NCBI GenBank assembly: GCA_034928145.1
Contig: JAYFPE010000004.1
Location: 84,140 to 148,139 of the forward strand
DNA length: 64,000 bases
DNA from: Pelethousia sp034928145
GTDB lineage: Bacteria; Bacillota; Clostridia; Christensenellales; CAG-138
Reading direction: 5' to 3'
Under the pieces are notes generated by a model. That model saw only the letters and a program-made list of their open reading frames with translations. It was not told the DNA's origin and ran no database searches. How positions within the stretch are numbered: the first letter of the stretch is position 1; each line of letters opens with the position of its first letter. The position numbers and the translations under genes were made by a program. Below, one piece after another: positions 32,429 through 42,262 of this stretch.

Positions 32429-33319
32429 ATGCTAAGGGCGGAGCGGCTATGTGCCGCATGGGAAAGCGCGCTCTTGGCAGGCGCGACGGAGGGATCGATC
32501 CACTCGGTGTTTGACCGGGCGGTGAACATCAACACTGCGGGGGGCATGGTTTCCTTGCTCCCCGCAGAAAAAGGCCTGTATCCCTGGTCCTGCACCGTGC
32601 AAATTAGCGCGCCGTTTTCGGCGCTGGGGTTAAAGCCGGGTATGCGGGCGGCAATCAGCCGCGCCGCGATGCGGGTGGACGAGGCGGGGTTCGCTGTCGA
32701 TTTTTCCACCGCGCGGCCTACGAACCTTGATATCTGGCAACTGGCTCTTACCCAACTTCCCACGCAGGAGCGCCTAAGCGCCCTCAAAGCCCTTCTTTTC
32801 GCACAGGGCAGTACCGAGGGGATGCGCTCCCTGGCAGTGGGTGGGGCCGACAATCCTTTCAGCGCGATGATCCGGCCGAGGCTTTGCGCGCTGCACGCAG
32901 CGTTCCTTTCAGGGGAGCCGCAACAGGCGGGGCCGGCGGCCGCGGCGATCGCGGGCTGCGGGCCGGGGCTTACGCCCTCGTCGGATGATATGCTTTTGGG
33001 TTATGTGTGCGCCTTTTACGCACTAGCCCGGCAAGCCGGGCAGGCGCGTGAAGCGGCGCTGGCCATGGGCCGGGCCGCCTGCCGTGCGGCTGCCGCGAAA
33101 ACGAACGCGATCAGCGGGGCCTTCCTGCTGCAATGCGGGGAGGGGCTGGCATCCCAAAACATGCTGGATCTTTTCAATGCTCTTTTTTCAGACGCGCTCG
33201 GGGAGCGACTAGAGGCGCCCGCGGGGCGCATCCTTTCCATAGGCGCCGCATCCGGCGCTGATATTCTTACAGGTGTTGTTCTTTCATTGCAAACTTTGCA
33301 AACGCATGGAACGAGGTGA
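32429..33319 (+). CDS. ylbF: DUF2877 protein, AllH/YlbF-type oxamate carbamoyltransferase subunit
   Basis: A 296-residue DUF2877 protein. The family signature is the glycine-rich GCGPGLTPSSDDMLLGYVCA around residue 180; the N-terminal part contains SVFDRAVNINTAGGMVSLLP. In Escherichia coli the homologue YlbF (AllH) acts with FdrA (AllF) and YlbE (AllG) as an oxamate carbamoyltransferase in anaerobic allantoin breakdown. All three partners are contiguous here with four-base overlaps, so a stable complex is expected. The substrate may be an oxamate analogue, since allantoin genes are absent nearby. Confidence 0.85.
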   Translation: MLRAERLCAAWESALLAGATEGSIHSVFDRAVNINTAGGMVSLLPAEKGLYPWSCTVQISAPFSALGLKPGMRAAISRAAMRVDEAGFAVDFSTARPTNLDIWQLALTQLPTQERLSALKALLFAQGSTEGMRSLAVGGADNPFSAMIRPRLCALHAAFLSGEPQQAGPAAAAIAGCGPGLTPSSDDMLLGYVCAFYALARQAGQAREAALAMGRAACRAAAAKTNAISGAFLLQCGEGLASQNMLDLFNALFSDALGERLEAPAGRILSIGAASGADILTGVVLSLQTLQTHGTR

Positions 33320-34899
33320 ACAGATTGGTAAAGCTGGAAGTTCGCAAGAACGCGTATTATGATTCCGTGACCTTGATGATCATTTCCAAGGATCTAAAAA
33401 AGCTGCCCGGCGTTTCACAGGCGCTGGTGGGCATGGGTACGGATCTCAACCGGGAACTGGCCCATGGCAGCGGCCTGGATGTGCCCGGCTTTGAGGCCGT
33501 AACAGCCAACGATTTCTTTGTAGCCGTCGAATGCGATGACGAGGCGGTCTTCAAAGCCTGCGTGGACAAGGTGGATGAATTGCTAAACAAGAAATCCGAG
33601 TCCAAGCAGGCTTCCTATTCTCCCCCCACGTTGGAGGGGGCGCTCAAAATCGATTCCGCACTGAACATGGCGGTAATCTCCGTGCCCGGCAAGCATGCGG
33701 CGGACGTCGCGCAGAGCTGCCTGGACCGTGACATCAACGTGATGCTCTTTTCGGACAACGTTACCATCGAAGAGGAAAAGGCGCTCAAGGAATATGCTAG
33801 TGCACACGAGCTTTTGGTGATGGGGCCGGATTGCGGCACAGCCATCATCAACCAGGTGCCTCTGGCCTTTGCCAACGTGGTGCGCAGCGGCAACATCGGC
33901 ATCGTGGCCGCCAGCGGTACGGGCGCGCAGGAGGTCTCCTCCCTGATCGACCAGTTCGGCGGCGGCATTTCCCAGCTCTTTGGCACGGGCGGCCGGGATC
34001 TTAAAAAAGAGATCGGCGGCCTGATGATGAAGCTTTGCCTGGATGCCCTGATAAACGATCCGGCTACCAAGGTGCTGGTGCTGGTCTCCAAGCCCCCGGC
34101 CAAGGAGATCGCCGAGGAGATCCTCGGCATCGCCCAGGGTGCGGGCAAGCCGGTGGTAGTTTCCTTCATCGGCGGCGACCCGGAGCAGGTGCGCGCCTAT
34201 GGCTTAACGCCGGCCCTCTCGCTGGAGGATGCGGCGCAAAAGGCCGTGGCCATCTCGCAGGGCAGGCAGCCGGAGGATTTTCTGGGCTTTAGCATGGGCG
34301 AAGAAAAGGCTGATGCGCTGGCTAAGGAGATTGCGGGCAAATTCGCGCCCGGTCAGCAATACATCCGCGGCTTCTATACCGGCGGCACCCTGTGTGACGA
34401 GGCTATGAAGCTGATGCTGGAGAAACTGGGCCATATTTACAGCAACATTCCCCTTCGAGCCGAGGATAAGCTCGAGAATCCCCGCAACGGCGATAGTTGC
34501 AAGCATACCTTCCTCGATTTCGGCGATGACGAATTCACGGTGGGTCGCCCCCATCCGATGATCGACCCGTCGCTTCGGGCGGAGCGCGTGGTTCACGACG
34601 GGCGCGATCCCGAGTGCGCCATCATCATGACCGATTGCGTCATCGGCTACGGCAGCCATCCGGACCCGGCGGAGGATCTGGCCGAGGCCATCCGCTCAGC
34701 GCGGGCCGAGGCGGAAGCGGCCGGGCGCTACCTGTGCTGCCTCGCCGCTGTTTGCGGCACGGAAGGGGATCCCCAGAGCCTGAGCAGAACCCGCCAGAAG
34801 CTTGAAGACGCGGGCGCTGTGGTGCTGCCTTCCAATGCGCAGGCCACCCGTTTCGCGCTGCGTATCTTGGCGCATCTCAACGGGGAGGGAACAAAATGA
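33316..34899 (+). CDS. fdrA: FdrA/AllF-type subunit of an oxamate-like carbamoyltransferase
   Basis: A 527-residue FdrA protein, built like a succinyl-CoA synthetase subunit. Motifs: GPDCGTAIINQVPLAFANVV, NIGIVAASGTGAQEVSSLID, LFGTGGRDLKKEIGG in the first half and a second Rossmann-like half (RPHPMIDPSLRAERV, CAIIMTDCVIGYGSHPDPAE). The start is a GTG overlapping the previous stop by four bases; the stop overlaps the next ATG by four bases. The length is close to E. coli FdrA (about 555). Confidence 0.92.
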   Translation: MNRLVKLEVRKNAYYDSVTLMIISKDLKKLPGVSQALVGMGTDLNRELAHGSGLDVPGFEAVTANDFFVAVECDDEAVFKACVDKVDELLNKKSESKQASYSPPTLEGALKIDSALNMAVISVPGKHAADVAQSCLDRDINVMLFSDNVTIEEEKALKEYASAHELLVMGPDCGTAIINQVPLAFANVVRSGNIGIVAASGTGAQEVSSLIDQFGGGISQLFGTGGRDLKKEIGGLMMKLCLDALINDPATKVLVLVSKPPAKEIAEEILGIAQGAGKPVVVSFIGGDPEQVRAYGLTPALSLEDAAQKAVAISQGRQPEDFLGFSMGEEKADALAKEIAGKFAPGQQYIRGFYTGGTLCDEAMKLMLEKLGHIYSNIPLRAEDKLENPRNGDSCKHTFLDFGDDEFTVGRPHPMIDPSLRAERVVHDGRDPECAIIMTDCVIGYGSHPDPAEDLAEAIRSARAEAEAAGRYLCCLAAVCGTEGDPQSLSRTRQKLEDAGAVVLPSNAQATRFALRILAHLNGEGTK

Positions 34900-36323
34900 G
34901 CAAGCTGAACGACCTGTTTACAAAAGATCTGCATGTGGTCAACCTGGGCATCGAATCCTTTGCGGAGGATCTGGCCTCCCAGGGCAAGAAGATCGTACAT
35001 GTGAGCTGGAAGCCCGTCGCCGGCGGTGACAAGTTGGCCGCAGGCAACCTGCGCAAGCTCCAGGCCCCTGCCATGCAGGAAAAGATCAACGCGGCCAATG
35101 CGGAGGCTTTGCGCCGCATCCTCGACGCGCAGCCCGTGCTCGTGGGCATGGGCATCGCCCGCGATGTGATCCCCGGCATGACAGAGGATACCATCCTGCA
35201 CGCAGGCCCTCCCGTCACCTGGGGGCGCATGTGCGGTCCGCAGCGGGGTGCGGTGATGGGCGGCCTCATTTACGAAGGCCGGGCTAAAACCCTGGAGGAG
35301 GCCGAAAAGCTGGCCGCCTCGGGCAAGATCCATTTCGACCCCTGCCATATGCACAGTGCGGTCGGCCCCATGGCGGGCGTGGTAACGCCCTCTATGCCGG
35401 TGTGGATCATCGAGAACAAGACCTTTGGCAACCGCGCCTATTGCACCATGAACGAGGGCCTGGGCAAGGTGCTGCGCTTTGGCGCGTGCGACCAGGAGGT
35501 TTTCGACAGGCTGCATTGGATGGCGGGCCATCTCTACCCGATTTTGAAGGCTGCTCTGGAGAGCAAGGGCGAGATCGACCTCAAGCTGCTGGTGGCCCAA
35601 TGCTTGCAGATGGGCGACGAGGCGCATAACCGTAACAAGGCGGCTACCTCCCTGCTGATCCGCGAATTGGTGGGGCCGATTATGGGGCTGGACGCGCCGA
35701 TCCGCGAAAAGGCGGACGCGATCGCCTTCATCAACAGCAACGATCACACCTTCCTCAACCTCTCCATGCCGGCCATGAAGGCGACGATGGATCCCATCTT
35801 CGGCATCCCTTACAGCACCATCGTGGCCACTATGTGCCGCAACGGCACGGATTTTGGCATCCGCATCGCCGGCCTCGGGCCGGATCAATGGTTCACGGCG
35901 CAGGCGGAAATGGTGCAGGGCCTCTACTTCCCGGGCTTCACCGAGGAGGATGCGGCCCGTGACCTGGGCGATTCCTGCATTACGGAAACGGCGGGCATCG
36001 GCGGCTTCTGCATGGCGGCAGCCCCGGCCATCGTGCAGTTTGTAGGCGGCCAGGTATCGGATGCGGTGAATTATTCGCTGCAGATGTACGAGATTACCGA
36101 GGGCGAGAGCCGTATCTACAAGATCCCAGCGCTGGATTTCCGCGGCAGCGCTACGGGCATCGACCTGCTGAAGGTGATGCAGACCGGCATCCGGCCTATT
36201 ATCAACACGGGCATCGCGCATAAGGACTACGGCGTGGGCCAGGTGGGCGCGGGTCTGGTGCATCCCCCGGAGGATTGCTTCAAACAGGCGCTGGCTGCCT
36301 GTGCCAAGGCTTGGACGGAATGA
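34896..36323 (+). CDS. ylbE: DUF1116 protein, AllG/YlbE-type subunit of an oxamate-like carbamoyltransferase
   Basis: A 475-residue DUF1116 protein. Family segments are LVGMGIARDVIPGMTEDTIL, HAGPPVTWGRMCGPQRGAVM, GPMAGVVTPSMPVWIIENKT and NMSTIVATMCRNGTDFGIR-like text near the middle (visible as IVATMCRNGTDFGIRIAGLG). It is soluble with no signal. With FdrA and DUF2877 it forms the oxamate carbamoyltransferase of E. coli, releasing carbamoyl phosphate. Translation is coupled to fdrA by a four-base overlap. Confidence 0.9.
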   Translation: MSKLNDLFTKDLHVVNLGIESFAEDLASQGKKIVHVSWKPVAGGDKLAAGNLRKLQAPAMQEKINAANAEALRRILDAQPVLVGMGIARDVIPGMTEDTILHAGPPVTWGRMCGPQRGAVMGGLIYEGRAKTLEEAEKLAASGKIHFDPCHMHSAVGPMAGVVTPSMPVWIIENKTFGNRAYCTMNEGLGKVLRFGACDQEVFDRLHWMAGHLYPILKAALESKGEIDLKLLVAQCLQMGDEAHNRNKAATSLLIRELVGPIMGLDAPIREKADAIAFINSNDHTFLNLSMPAMKATMDPIFGIPYSTIVATMCRNGTDFGIRIAGLGPDQWFTAQAEMVQGLYFPGFTEEDAARDLGDSCITETAGIGGFCMAAAPAIVQFVGGQVSDAVNYSLQMYEITEGESRIYKIPALDFRGSATGIDLLKVMQTGIRPIINTGIAHKDYGVGQVGAGLVHPPEDCFKQALAACAKAWTE

Positions 36324-36361
36324 CCGCCCTAAAATCATCATAAATCAAGGAGGAAACACGC

Positions 36362-37162
36362 ATGAGCAAATGGTCTGACATCAAGATGTACGAGCTTTCG
36401 ATCCCCATCGGCATCAATACCCCCCCGTGGCCCACTTATGAGCCCCTGCAAATGAAATTCTTCAAGCGGCTTGCCCCCAACGGCGCAAACGGCCAGCTCT
36501 TGACGCACTCCAACCATGTGGGTACACACCTGGACGGCCCGCTGCACTTTGATACCGCCGGCCGCGATATCGCTTCCCTAGAGCTCACCAAGCTCTGCGC
36601 CCCTGGCGCTGTGGTTGATCTGAGCGATCAGGCCGAGGACTGGGGCATCTACACCCCCGCCGATATCGAAAAGCGCGTAGAAGTAAAAGAGGGCGATATC
36701 CTCATTATCAACACCGGCTATCATAAGTACGGCTGGGATTCCCCCACTGCGGACGAGCGCCGCTATATGCTGCGCCACCCCGGCCCCTCGCTGGATTTTG
36801 TCAATTGGGTACGCGAAAAGAAGATCAAGTGGATCGGCGTGGACTGCGGCAGCGCGGACCATCCCATGAACACCAAGATCCGCGATTGGGAGCCCATGGA
36901 AGCCAAGGCCTGTGATGCCGTGTTCCAGAAGCGCTACGGCAAGGCGCTCAACGAGGTTTATCCCTGGCCGGAGCACTATCAGGCCATGCATATTGAGCTC
37001 TTCTGCAAGCCCTATGAGGCCATCCATGCGGAGTGCCTGGGCGGCGAGATCGACAAACTGAGCAACAAGCGCGTTGTAATCGGCTGCTTCCCCTGGAAGT
37101 TGGTAGACGGCGAAAGCTGCATCAGCCGTATCGTCGCGTTTGACGGGTTCGACGACGTTTAA
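36362..37162 (+). CDS. Cyclase-family metal hydrolase (kynurenine formamidase/isatin hydrolase-like)
   Basis: A 266-residue member of the cyclase family (PF04199). The metal-binding motif HVGTHLDGPLHF (HxGTHxD) is intact near residue 50, and KWIGVDCGSADHPMNT carries the second conserved block. Members open amide or imide rings such as isatin or hydrolyse N-formylkynurenine, using Mn2+ or Zn2+. Position between the carbamoyltransferase and a cytosine-deaminase-like gene suggests ring opening of a heterocyclic intermediate. AAGGAGG precedes the ATG. Confidence 0.85.
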   Translation: MSKWSDIKMYELSIPIGINTPPWPTYEPLQMKFFKRLAPNGANGQLLTHSNHVGTHLDGPLHFDTAGRDIASLELTKLCAPGAVVDLSDQAEDWGIYTPADIEKRVEVKEGDILIINTGYHKYGWDSPTADERRYMLRHPGPSLDFVNWVREKKIKWIGVDCGSADHPMNTKIRDWEPMEAKACDAVFQKRYGKALNEVYPWPEHYQAMHIELFCKPYEAIHAECLGGEIDKLSNKRVVIGCFPWKLVDGESCISRIVAFDGFDDV

Positions 37163-37171
37163 AAGTATGTA

Positions 37172-37209
37172 CCGAGGGCCGACAGCTAGCACTTGCTGCC
37201 GGCCCTCGG
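37172..37209 (+). terminator. Strong intercistronic hairpin
   Basis: CCGAGGGCCG pairs with CGGCCCTCGG, with CAGC/GCTG extending the stem, just after the cyclase-family gene. The sequence after it (CAATTGGTTTT) could allow partial termination. Confidence 0.55.
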
Positions 37210-37257
37210 CAATTGGTTTTGGGATCCCCCACAAAGAGAGCAATGGAGGAATGAAAC

Positions 37258-38463
37258 ATGGCATATGATCTGCTGATCACCAACGCGCGTACCCGTGCAA
37301 GCAAGGGGGAATTGCTTCAAATTGGCATACAGGATGGCAAAATCGCGGCCATCGCACCCTCGCTCACAGGCGGGGCGGGCCAGGTGCTCGATGCCGGCGG
37401 CGGGTTGGTCACGGAATCCTTCGTTAACGGCCACCTGCACCTGTGCAAGGTCTATACCTTAGAGATGGCTGGCCAGGCCGCACTGGGCGAATACCATCAT
37501 GGCGGCATGGGCGGCGCAATGACTGCTATCGAGCGCGCGGCGGATTTTAAGGCAGCGTACGATGAGAGCTGGATCCTGCCCAATGTGCGGCGTGTGTGCG
37601 AACTGGCGTTGCATTATGGCAACACCCATATCAGGGCTTTTGCGGATGTGGATTCCAAGGCCCGATTGGAGGGCATTAAGGCGCTGTTAAAAGCCCGAGA
37701 GGAATATAAAGGCAGGGTAGAGCTGCAGGTGGTGGCCTTCCCGCAGGATGGGGTGGAGCGCGAACCCGCCGCGGAAGACTATGTGAAGCAGGCGCTGGAA
37801 ATGGGCGCGGATGTGGTGGGCGGTATCCCCTGGATCGAGTTCACCAAGGCGGACGAGCAGGCGCATGTAGATAAAATGTTCGATCTGGCGGTGAAATACA
37901 ATAAAAATGTATCCATGCTGCTGGACGACGTGGGCGATGCGGATGAGAAAACGCTGGAGATGGCTGCTACCCGTGCCATTCAGGAAGGCTGGCAGGGCCG
38001 CATTACGGCGCAGCATTGCCGTGCCATGGCCCTCTACGATGAGAACTATTTCCGCAAACTAGTTTCCCTGCTCAAAAAGGCGGGCATCGGCCTGGTGGCC
38101 GATCCGCACACCGGCCCGCTGCATGCCCGCGTGCGTGACCTGGTAGCGGCCGGTATACCCGTGGCCCTCGGCCAGGATGACGTGGCGGACGCTTACTATC
38201 CCTATGGCCGCTGCAACATGCTGGAGATCGCCTTCCTGGCTTCCCACCTGATGTGGATGACCTCGTTTGAGGATATGGAAACCCTGTATGATATGATAAC
38301 CACCTCTGCTGCCAAGGTGCTGGGCATCAAGGGCCATGTGCTGGAGGTGGGCGGCAACGCCGATCTGGTGGTGCTCAAAGCGCAGGATGTGTATCACGCC
38401 ATCTGGGAGCATGAAGCGCCGCTGTATGTAATCAAGGACGGCAAGGATGTGACTTCCCGCTAA
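37258..38463 (+). CDS. Cytosine-deaminase-like amidohydrolase
   Basis: A 401-residue amidohydrolase. The N-terminal composite domain (DLLITNARTRASKGELLQIG) is followed by the HxH metal motif in VNGHLHLCKVY, the QHCRAMALYD histidine block, and the CodA-like ALGQDDVADAYYPYGRCNML, whose Asp-Asp is the catalytic region. It is predicted to hydrolyse an exocyclic amine or ring amide of a pyrimidine, purine or triazine-like substrate. A GGAGGAA ribosome site precedes the ATG. Confidence 0.85.
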   Translation: MAYDLLITNARTRASKGELLQIGIQDGKIAAIAPSLTGGAGQVLDAGGGLVTESFVNGHLHLCKVYTLEMAGQAALGEYHHGGMGGAMTAIERAADFKAAYDESWILPNVRRVCELALHYGNTHIRAFADVDSKARLEGIKALLKAREEYKGRVELQVVAFPQDGVEREPAAEDYVKQALEMGADVVGGIPWIEFTKADEQAHVDKMFDLAVKYNKNVSMLLDDVGDADEKTLEMAATRAIQEGWQGRITAQHCRAMALYDENYFRKLVSLLKKAGIGLVADPHTGPLHARVRDLVAAGIPVALGQDDVADAYYPYGRCNMLEIAFLASHLMWMTSFEDMETLYDMITTSAAKVLGIKGHVLEVGGNADLVVLKAQDVYHAIWEHEAPLYVIKDGKDVTSR

Positions 38464-38528
38464 GGGGGAGGGGTGAGGCGTCGCCGGCGCCCTGTCGCGC
38501 CGGCCGCCGCCCTTGTGAGGTAAAAGGT

Positions 38529-40847
38529 ATGGCATTTAAGACCATAGGCGCCAGCCCCAAGCGGGTGGATGGCGTAGAAAAAGTAACGGGTTCTACCCAA
38601 TATACAGCCGATATGCAGTTCCCAAACCTGCTGCATATTAAGGTGTTGCGCTCCCCCCATGCCCACGCCAGGATATTGAATGTGGATACGGCGGAGGCTT
38701 CGGCTGTGCCGGGCGTGGTGCGGATCGTAACGGGCAAAGACGTGCCCGGTCCCTTTGGGGTGGCCGTGCGCGACCAGGACCCGATCGCCAAGAGCAAGGT
38801 GCGTTTCGTGGGCGAACCTGTGGCCGCGGTGGTGGCGCGCAGTGAGCGCGAGGCCCTGCGCGCGCTGAAAAAGATTAAAGTTGAATACGAGCAGCTCCCC
38901 TTTGTGCTGGATGCCTGGGAGGCCAAAGACCCTTCCTCGCCTGTGTTGCATGAGGGGCTGATGGATTACTTCGTGCTGCCCTATGTGCATCGCGAAGGCC
39001 ATAATACATATCAGCATTTCAAGGTGCGCAAAGGGAACGCGGAGGCCGCGATGGCCAAGGCGGATTGCGTGGTGGAGGGCGAGTATACCTTCCCTTCCAT
39101 CGTGCACACGCAAATGGAGACGCATTGCGCCGTGGCCCGCTACGGCCAGGATGAGTCGATGGTGATGTACGCCACCACCCAGGCCCCCTTTGTGGTACAG
39201 ACAACCATTTCGGAGCTGCTGGAGATCCCCTATAACCGCATCCGCGTGGTTGCGCCCTTGTTGGGCGGCGGTTTTGGCGGCAAGTCGGATATTACGATCG
39301 AGGCGCTGGTGGCCTGTGTGGCCAGGCTGGTGCCCGGGCGTTATGTAAGGCTGCTCTTGAGCCGCGAGGAGCTGTTTTGCGGCACCACGCACGGCCGCAA
39401 TGCCAGCTGCCGTTACAGGCTGGGCTTTGATAAGGGCGGCAAGCTGCTGGCCATGATGGGCGAAGGCGCCATGGCGAGCGGCGGCAACGCGGATTATGCG
39501 GTGAACATTCTCACGGGCATGGCTTCGGCAGGCACAGGCCCTTACCGGGTGGATGACCTTAAGCTCGACATGTACGGCGTGTATACCAACACCCCGCCCA
39601 TCGGCGCGGCCCGCGGCTACGGCCACCCGGAGGTACACCTTGCCGTGGAAAGCTTAATGGACGTGGCGGCGGAAAAGCTGGGCATCACACCGGCCGCGAT
39701 TCGGCTGCAAAACCTGCTTAGGGCAGGCTACGCCAACGGCATCGGCCAGGTGATGCACGAAGCCAACGGCAATGTGGTCAGGTGTACCGAAATCATTGCC
39801 GAGAAGCTCTTTGTTGCGCCTAAGCCCGATCTCGGGCCGCATATCACCGTGGGCCGCGGTATGGCATCGTATATGAAAACACCCTGCATGCCTACCAATA
39901 CGCCCTCCGGCGCGTTCATCAAGCTGAATTCAGACGGAACCGTTAGCATGTGTACCGGCGCAGTGGATATGGGCCAAGGCCTGCATACGGCGCTGGCGCA
40001 GATCGGCGCGGAAGCGCTTGGCCTGCCCTTTGAAAAGGTGCGTTTCCAATACAGTGTGGATACGCTCACCTCCCCTTACGACTGGCAGACCGTGGCCAGC
40101 CATTCTACCTGGGGCGCCGGCAATGCCGCGATCCTGGCGGCGGAGGATCTCAAGCGCAAGCTACGGGAGGAAGGGGCCAAGGTGTTCGGCGTGCCCGCCG
40201 AAGAAGTAGTCGCCGAGGCGGGCGCGGTGCGCTATCAGGATCGCGCCATCGGCTGGAGCGAATTCGCCACCGGCATCCGCAATCCGGATGGCTCGGCCCT
40301 CACCAAGCCGGTGATGGGCGAGGGCTACTTCGTACCCGAAGGCATCCAGAACCACGACCCGGAAACGGGCCAGGGCAACGCCGCCGCGGATTGGACGCTG
40401 GGCTGCGTGGGCGCGGAGGTGGCGGTGGATCAGCGCACGGGCGAGGTCACCGTGCTGCGCCTTATCAACGCCATCGACGCCGGCACTATCATTAACCCGA
40501 CTCTGGCCAAAGAGCAGGTGAGCGGGGCCATGCTGATGGCAGCGGGCAGCGTGCTGAGCGAGACCGTGGTCTATGATGAAAAAACGGGCCGCGTGCGCAA
40601 CAACACGCTGGTGGATTACAAGATACCCGGCATCGAGGATATCCCCTGTGAAACAGAGGTGATCTTCGTGCAAACGCCGGAGGATTCGGGCCCATATGGG
40701 GCCAAGGGCATCGGCGAGCACGGCGCCGTGGGTACGGCTCCGGCCCTGCTCAACGCCATTTACGACGCTACGGGCCTCAGGTTCCATACGCTTCCCGCTT
40801 CTGCGGATCGGATCACCGTGCTGCGCAAGGGAGGTGACGCCAGATGA
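38529..40847 (+). CDS. Xanthine-dehydrogenase-family molybdopterin subunit, copy 1
   Basis: A 772-residue large subunit. It begins KTIGASPKRVDGVEKVTGST; Mo-cofactor contacts appear in LLGGGFGGKSD, AARGYGHPEVH (with the substrate-site Arg) and MGQGLHTALAQIGAE; the catalytic Glu is in GAKGIGEHG at about residue 730. It hydroxylates a heterocycle or aldehyde at the Mo centre and passes electrons to the 2Fe-2S and FAD subunits encoded directly downstream. The gene order here is Mo, FAD, Fe-S. No ribosome site stronger than GTGAGGTAAAAGG is seen. Substrate is undetermined. Confidence 0.93.
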   Translation: MAFKTIGASPKRVDGVEKVTGSTQYTADMQFPNLLHIKVLRSPHAHARILNVDTAEASAVPGVVRIVTGKDVPGPFGVAVRDQDPIAKSKVRFVGEPVAAVVARSEREALRALKKIKVEYEQLPFVLDAWEAKDPSSPVLHEGLMDYFVLPYVHREGHNTYQHFKVRKGNAEAAMAKADCVVEGEYTFPSIVHTQMETHCAVARYGQDESMVMYATTQAPFVVQTTISELLEIPYNRIRVVAPLLGGGFGGKSDITIEALVACVARLVPGRYVRLLLSREELFCGTTHGRNASCRYRLGFDKGGKLLAMMGEGAMASGGNADYAVNILTGMASAGTGPYRVDDLKLDMYGVYTNTPPIGAARGYGHPEVHLAVESLMDVAAEKLGITPAAIRLQNLLRAGYANGIGQVMHEANGNVVRCTEIIAEKLFVAPKPDLGPHITVGRGMASYMKTPCMPTNTPSGAFIKLNSDGTVSMCTGAVDMGQGLHTALAQIGAEALGLPFEKVRFQYSVDTLTSPYDWQTVASHSTWGAGNAAILAAEDLKRKLREEGAKVFGVPAEEVVAEAGAVRYQDRAIGWSEFATGIRNPDGSALTKPVMGEGYFVPEGIQNHDPETGQGNAAADWTLGCVGAEVAVDQRTGEVTVLRLINAIDAGTIINPTLAKEQVSGAMLMAAGSVLSETVVYDEKTGRVRNNTLVDYKIPGIEDIPCETEVIFVQTPEDSGPYGAKGIGEHGAVGTAPALLNAIYDATGLRFHTLPASADRITVLRKGGDAR

Positions 40848-41698
40848 TCTTAAGCTCTTACAAATACGAAAAGCCCCAAACGCTCAGCGCTCTGCTGAAG
40901 CTCAACGCGCAGGAAGGAACCAAGCTGCTCGCGGGCGGCACGGATATCCTGCTACTTTTAAAAGAGGATCGCATCGACCCCGCAACGGTGGTTGATATCA
41001 AGGGTATTCCTGAACTTAGGGGCATTTGCACCACGGAAGGCGGCATCTTCATCGGCGCAGCGGAAACGGTGCAAGATGTGGTGGAGCACCCGTTGGTGCA
41101 GCCCTACCATGCCCTGGTCGAGGGCGCGGGCCATATCGGCTGCTATGAGATACGCCATCGCGCTACCATCGGCGGCAATATCTGCAACGGCTCCCCTTCG
41201 GCGGATTCCGTGCCCGGGCTGCTGCTCTATGACGCAACGGTATTGTTGGCGAGTCTGGACGGCGAACGGGAGCTGCTTTTGGAGCAGTTCCTCCTAGGGC
41301 CGGGCAAGGTTGATCTAAAGCCGGGCGAGGTGCTCAAAGGCGTGGCGCTCAAAAGGCCCGAGCCGGGCGGCAGGAGCAAATACTACCGCCGCAGCCGCGT
41401 GAAGGGCATGGATCTTTCGGGCATCAGCGCCGGGGTCTATTGTGAAGGGTATAAGAATTTCCGCATCGCGTTGGGCGCTGCCTGGCCCACCGTGGCCCGC
41501 GCGCACGAGGCGGAAGCGATCCTCAACAGCGGCCCTTATAGCGAGGCGCTGGCCGAGAAGGCGGCCGCCGCCATCGTCAATGACATCAATCCGCGCCGCA
41601 GTAGCATGCGCGCTTCGCCGGAATACAAAAAAGAGATGATACCGGTGCTAATCAAAATGGCCATTGAGGAGTTGAATCGGGGTGAGCACTATGCATAA
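40844..41698 (+). CDS. Xanthine-dehydrogenase-family FAD subunit, copy 1
   Basis: A 284-residue FAD-binding subunit with the two flavin motifs KLLAGGTDILLLL near residue 30 and RHRATIGGNICNGSPSADSV near residue 110. It takes electrons from the iron-sulfur subunit and hands them to NAD+ or another acceptor. The start overlaps the Mo subunit stop by four bases. It lacks an additional 4Fe-4S insertion. Confidence 0.92.
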   Translation: MILSSYKYEKPQTLSALLKLNAQEGTKLLAGGTDILLLLKEDRIDPATVVDIKGIPELRGICTTEGGIFIGAAETVQDVVEHPLVQPYHALVEGAGHIGCYEIRHRATIGGNICNGSPSADSVPGLLLYDATVLLASLDGERELLLEQFLLGPGKVDLKPGEVLKGVALKRPEPGGRSKYYRRSRVKGMDLSGISAGVYCEGYKNFRIALGAAWPTVARAHEAEAILNSGPYSEALAEKAAAAIVNDINPRRSSMRASPEYKKEMIPVLIKMAIEELNRGEHYA

Positions 41699-42176
41699 GG
41701 TGCGGGTCTGTATGCAGGTTAATGGCCTGCGCATTGAAACCGAGGTGGATCCGGCGCAAACGCTTTTGCAGTTTATCCGCGAAGATTTGGGGCTGACCGG
41801 CACCAAGTCCGGCTGTGAAAACGGCGAATGCGGCGCCTGCACGGTGCTGATGGACGGCAAGCCGGTGCGCTCCTGCATCATCCTGGCCGCGGAGGCCGAT
41901 GGCAGCGAGATCGTGACGGTGGAAGGCTTAGCCGGCGAGGAAAAGCTTCACCCTGTGCAGCAGGCGTTTATCGACCATAGCGCTGTGCAATGCGGCTTTT
42001 GCATACCGGGCGTGCTGGTGGCTTCCAAGGCCCTGCTGGACCGCCATCCAAACCCTTCTGAGGAAGATGTTTTAGAGGCGCTGGGCGGGCATCTATGCCG
42101 CTGCGGCGGCTACAAGGCCATGAGTGAGGCCGTAAAAACCGCGGCCGGGGCCATGGCGAAGCAGGACGAATCATAA
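41691..42176 (+). CDS. Xanthine-dehydrogenase-family 2Fe-2S subunit, copy 1
   Basis: A 161-residue protein with two 2Fe-2S clusters: the plant-type set CENGECGACTVL plus the Cys in VRSCI, and the helical set QCGFCIPG with HLCRCGGY. It wires the Mo site to FAD. The ATG at 41691, with a GGGGTGAG ribosome site, is preferred; an in-frame GTG nine bases earlier is the alternative. It overlaps the FAD gene by eight bases and is followed by a GC stem and the transporter genes. Confidence 0.93.
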   Translation: MHKVRVCMQVNGLRIETEVDPAQTLLQFIREDLGLTGTKSGCENGECGACTVLMDGKPVRSCIILAAEADGSEIVTVEGLAGEEKLHPVQQAFIDHSAVQCGFCIPGVLVASKALLDRHPNPSEEDVLEALGGHLCRCGGYKAMSEAVKTAAGAMAKQDES

Positions 42177-42262
42177 ACTATCCCCAAACGCCGGGAACGG
42201 AGGATGGGCCGGCGTTAATCGGTGGTCGCACCGAATAAAAAAATAGAAAAGGAGACCTAAGC

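Noticed and set aside
34728..36341. A 537-codon minus-strand frame opposite fdrA and the DUF1116 gene
   Set aside because: It lies antisense to two well-supported genes and has no recognisable domain or ribosome site.
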